Shown here piece by piece: positions 62,913 to 64,000 of a DNA stretch of 64,000 bases. Below the pieces are notes generated by a model. The model was not told the DNA's origin. It worked only from the letters and a program-made list of their open reading frames with translations, and searched no databases. A program made the position numbers and the translations under genes. Source of the DNA: Arthrobacter sp. FB24 (GTDB taxonomy: Bacteria > Actinomycetota > Actinomycetes > Actinomycetales > Micrococcaceae); contig NC_008541.1 of the NCBI RefSeq assembly GCF_000196235.1, forward strand, positions 1 through 64,000, written 5' to 3'. Each line of letters starts with the position of its first letter. The stretch's first letter is position 1.

Positions 62913-63519
62913 TCCGTCCAGCCCCTGTGGCTGGGCGGCCGGCTGCGCCGTTGATTGTGTCGGTGAGCGCAGCCAGCACCTCGTCCTGCGCCCCGCCGGC
63001 GTCGATGCGGACGAATCCGGCGAACTCAGGAAGGGCGCGGTACGCCTCGCCGAGGGCCCTCAATTCCTCGAGTGTTTCGGTGTCCGTTCCCCGCAGGAGG
63101 ATGCGTTTTAGGGCCTGCTCCGGACTAACGTCGAAGTGGATCACCAGGTCCGGTGCGGGAAGGTGGCGCAGCAGCCAGCGGAGCAACCGGCCGGGCGGGA
63201 GGCCCCGGACGCTGCGCAGGGCAAGCTGGCAGTACAGGTGACGGTCCATGACCACCAGGCCTGAAAAGTTGCGCGCGCGGGCGTGGGACACCAGAACGTT
63301 GATCGTCCGGATCCCGGTCTCCAGTGCATCCGCCACGCGGCGGTTGAGGTGAATTCCGGAGCGCTCCGACCACTGCGTCATGTTGCGGCGGCCGGCATGG
63401 TTGCGCAGCAACAGGGCTTTGCCGCCGGCCAGGCGGGCGGCTTCCACGGCTGCGCGTGCGGCGGTGGTCTTTCCGGCACCGTCAATTCCGGTGAGGACGA
63501 TTAACAGGGGGTGGCTCAT
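62899..63519 (-). CDS. Thymidylate-kinase-like P-loop kinase
   Basis: A 206-aa nucleoside/nucleotide kinase fold. Walker A GIDGAGKTT near residue 11, the DRH-type segment VVMDRHLYCQLA near 90, and a TMK-like HFDVSPEQALKRILLRG lid region. It resembles dTMP kinase, but the C-terminal half diverges and a second dTMP kinase is usual elsewhere, so the substrate is uncertain. ATG at 63519. Confidence 0.8.
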   Translation of the reverse strand: MSHPLLIVLTGIDGAGKTTAARAAVEAARLAGGKALLLRNHAGRRNMTQWSERSGIHLNRRVADALETGIRTINVLVSHARARNFSGLVVMDRHLYCQLALRSVRGLPPGRLLRWLLRHLPAPDLVIHFDVSPEQALKRILLRGTDTETLEELRALGEAYRALPEFAGFVRIDAGGAQDEVLAALTDTINGAAGRPATGAGRISAK

Positions 63520-63698
63520 TTCCTTGGGGCGGATAGTTGGTGTAGCGAAGGGGGCCGGCAGTTGATCGTTTAACGCCAGGCCGGCGCTGTTCGTCCCCCG
63601 CGGAACTTGTTTTCTGTTCGCCGTCCCGATTTCACGCGCCGTTAATGGCGGGGTTCTAGCGTGGTTCTTCAGGCACCATCCGCTAGAAGGGATCCATC

Positions 63699-64000
63699 AT
63701 GGCCGATATAGCTGCTGTGCTGGGACGGCTCTCCCCGGAAGAGCTCGACGAGCTCCGGGAGATTGGTCCCCAGGGCCACCTCACCAGGCGCCTTGTCGAT
63801 GCCCTGGACAGGGCCGCCGGCGGGTCAGGGGCGGGCCGTGGCTATTACGTGCCCACGGGAAGCGTGAGTGCAACGGGCGGACCGCATCTCGTGCTGCGCA
63901 GTGATGTCTCCGCATGGCTGTTCGGTGCAGGTCCGCAGATTCCGCACGGGCACCAGGCGGCAGACCCGGCCGGTGAACCCTTGCGGCAGGAAACCGACTG
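63699..64000 (+). CDS. Unrecognised protein, cut by the window edge
   Basis: ATG 63699 after GAAGGGATCC opens a frame with no stop to the end of the window. The 100 visible residues begin MADIAAVLGRLSPEELDELR, helical and acidic, then become Gly- and Ala-rich. No family recognised and no signal peptide seen. The 3' end is outside the window. Confidence 0.6.
   Translation, partial: MADIAAVLGRLSPEELDELREIGPQGHLTRRLVDALDRAAGGSGAGRGYYVPTGSVSATGGPHLVLRSDVSAWLFGAGPQIPHGHQAADPAGEPLRQETD

Noticed and set aside
1..64000. Insertion sequences, prophage, integrons or rRNA operons
   Set aside because: No transposase, integrase, terminal repeats or rRNA-like sequence seen.

Overview
The window looks like the replication-origin end of a high-GC actinobacterial chromosome, most probably Arthrobacter/Pseudarthrobacter or a close Micrococcaceae relative. 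The basis is gene order (dnaA, oriC, dnaN, gnd, recF, DciA-type gene, gyrB, gyrA, DUF3566, tRNA-Ile, DLW-39, tRNA-Ala), GTG starts, TTATCCACA DnaA boxes, CrgA, a class E sortase and the PknA/PknB/PbpA/RodA/PstP/Fha cluster. The species is inferred from this content, not from a database search.

Region 1 (about 1-13.3 kb) is the replication core, two tRNAs and a DMT-type exporter. Region 2 (13.3-18.5 kb) has a glycosyltransferase, a membrane-anchored protein built on eight 11-residue repeats, a cyclophilin, a rhomboid protease and tag. It also holds a gene-free kilobase (16.9-17.9 kb) with a second, denser DnaA-box cluster that shares a 13-bp motif with oriC. Region 3 (18.6-33.2 kb) has a secreted M6 metalloprotease, crgA, sortase E, trpG and the conserved minus-strand operon for cell-wall signalling and growth (fhaA, fhaB, pstP, rodA, pbpA, pknA, pknB), then tRNA-Leu.

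Region 4 (33.3-46.5 kb) is accessory metabolism. An NMT1/THI5-type ABC importer lies behind a GlnR-like box. A sugar-acid locus carries a GntR regulator, a galactarate/talarate-type dehydratase, kdgD, a ketoglutarate-semialdehyde dehydrogenase and a LysR regulator. In this locus the glucarate dehydratase has lost about 250 central residues in frame and the AEC transporter is frameshifted, so the glucarate branch looks decayed while the galactarate branch looks intact. Region 5 (45.8-50.5 kb) is a TetR-controlled amine-oxidase/USP/permease operon with an 11+1+11 palindrome at its promoter. Region 6 (50.6-53.2 kb) holds small stress or hypothetical genes.

Region 7 (53.4-61.9 kb) is the most distinctive. 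It is a one-direction operon of a sugar ABC importer, a cytoplasmic beta-helix enzyme of the inulin fructotransferase/DFA III hydrolase family, a LacI regulator, a PfkB sugar kinase and a cytoplasmic GH32 beta-fructosidase. Its promoter carries a perfect LacI-type operator. The parts read as a complete route for importing difructose anhydride, opening it to inulobiose, cutting that to fructose and phosphorylating it. Region 8 (62-64 kb) has a membrane protein, a thymidylate-kinase-like protein and an unrecognised gene cut by the window edge. I saw no insertion sequence, prophage, rRNA or CRISPR array.
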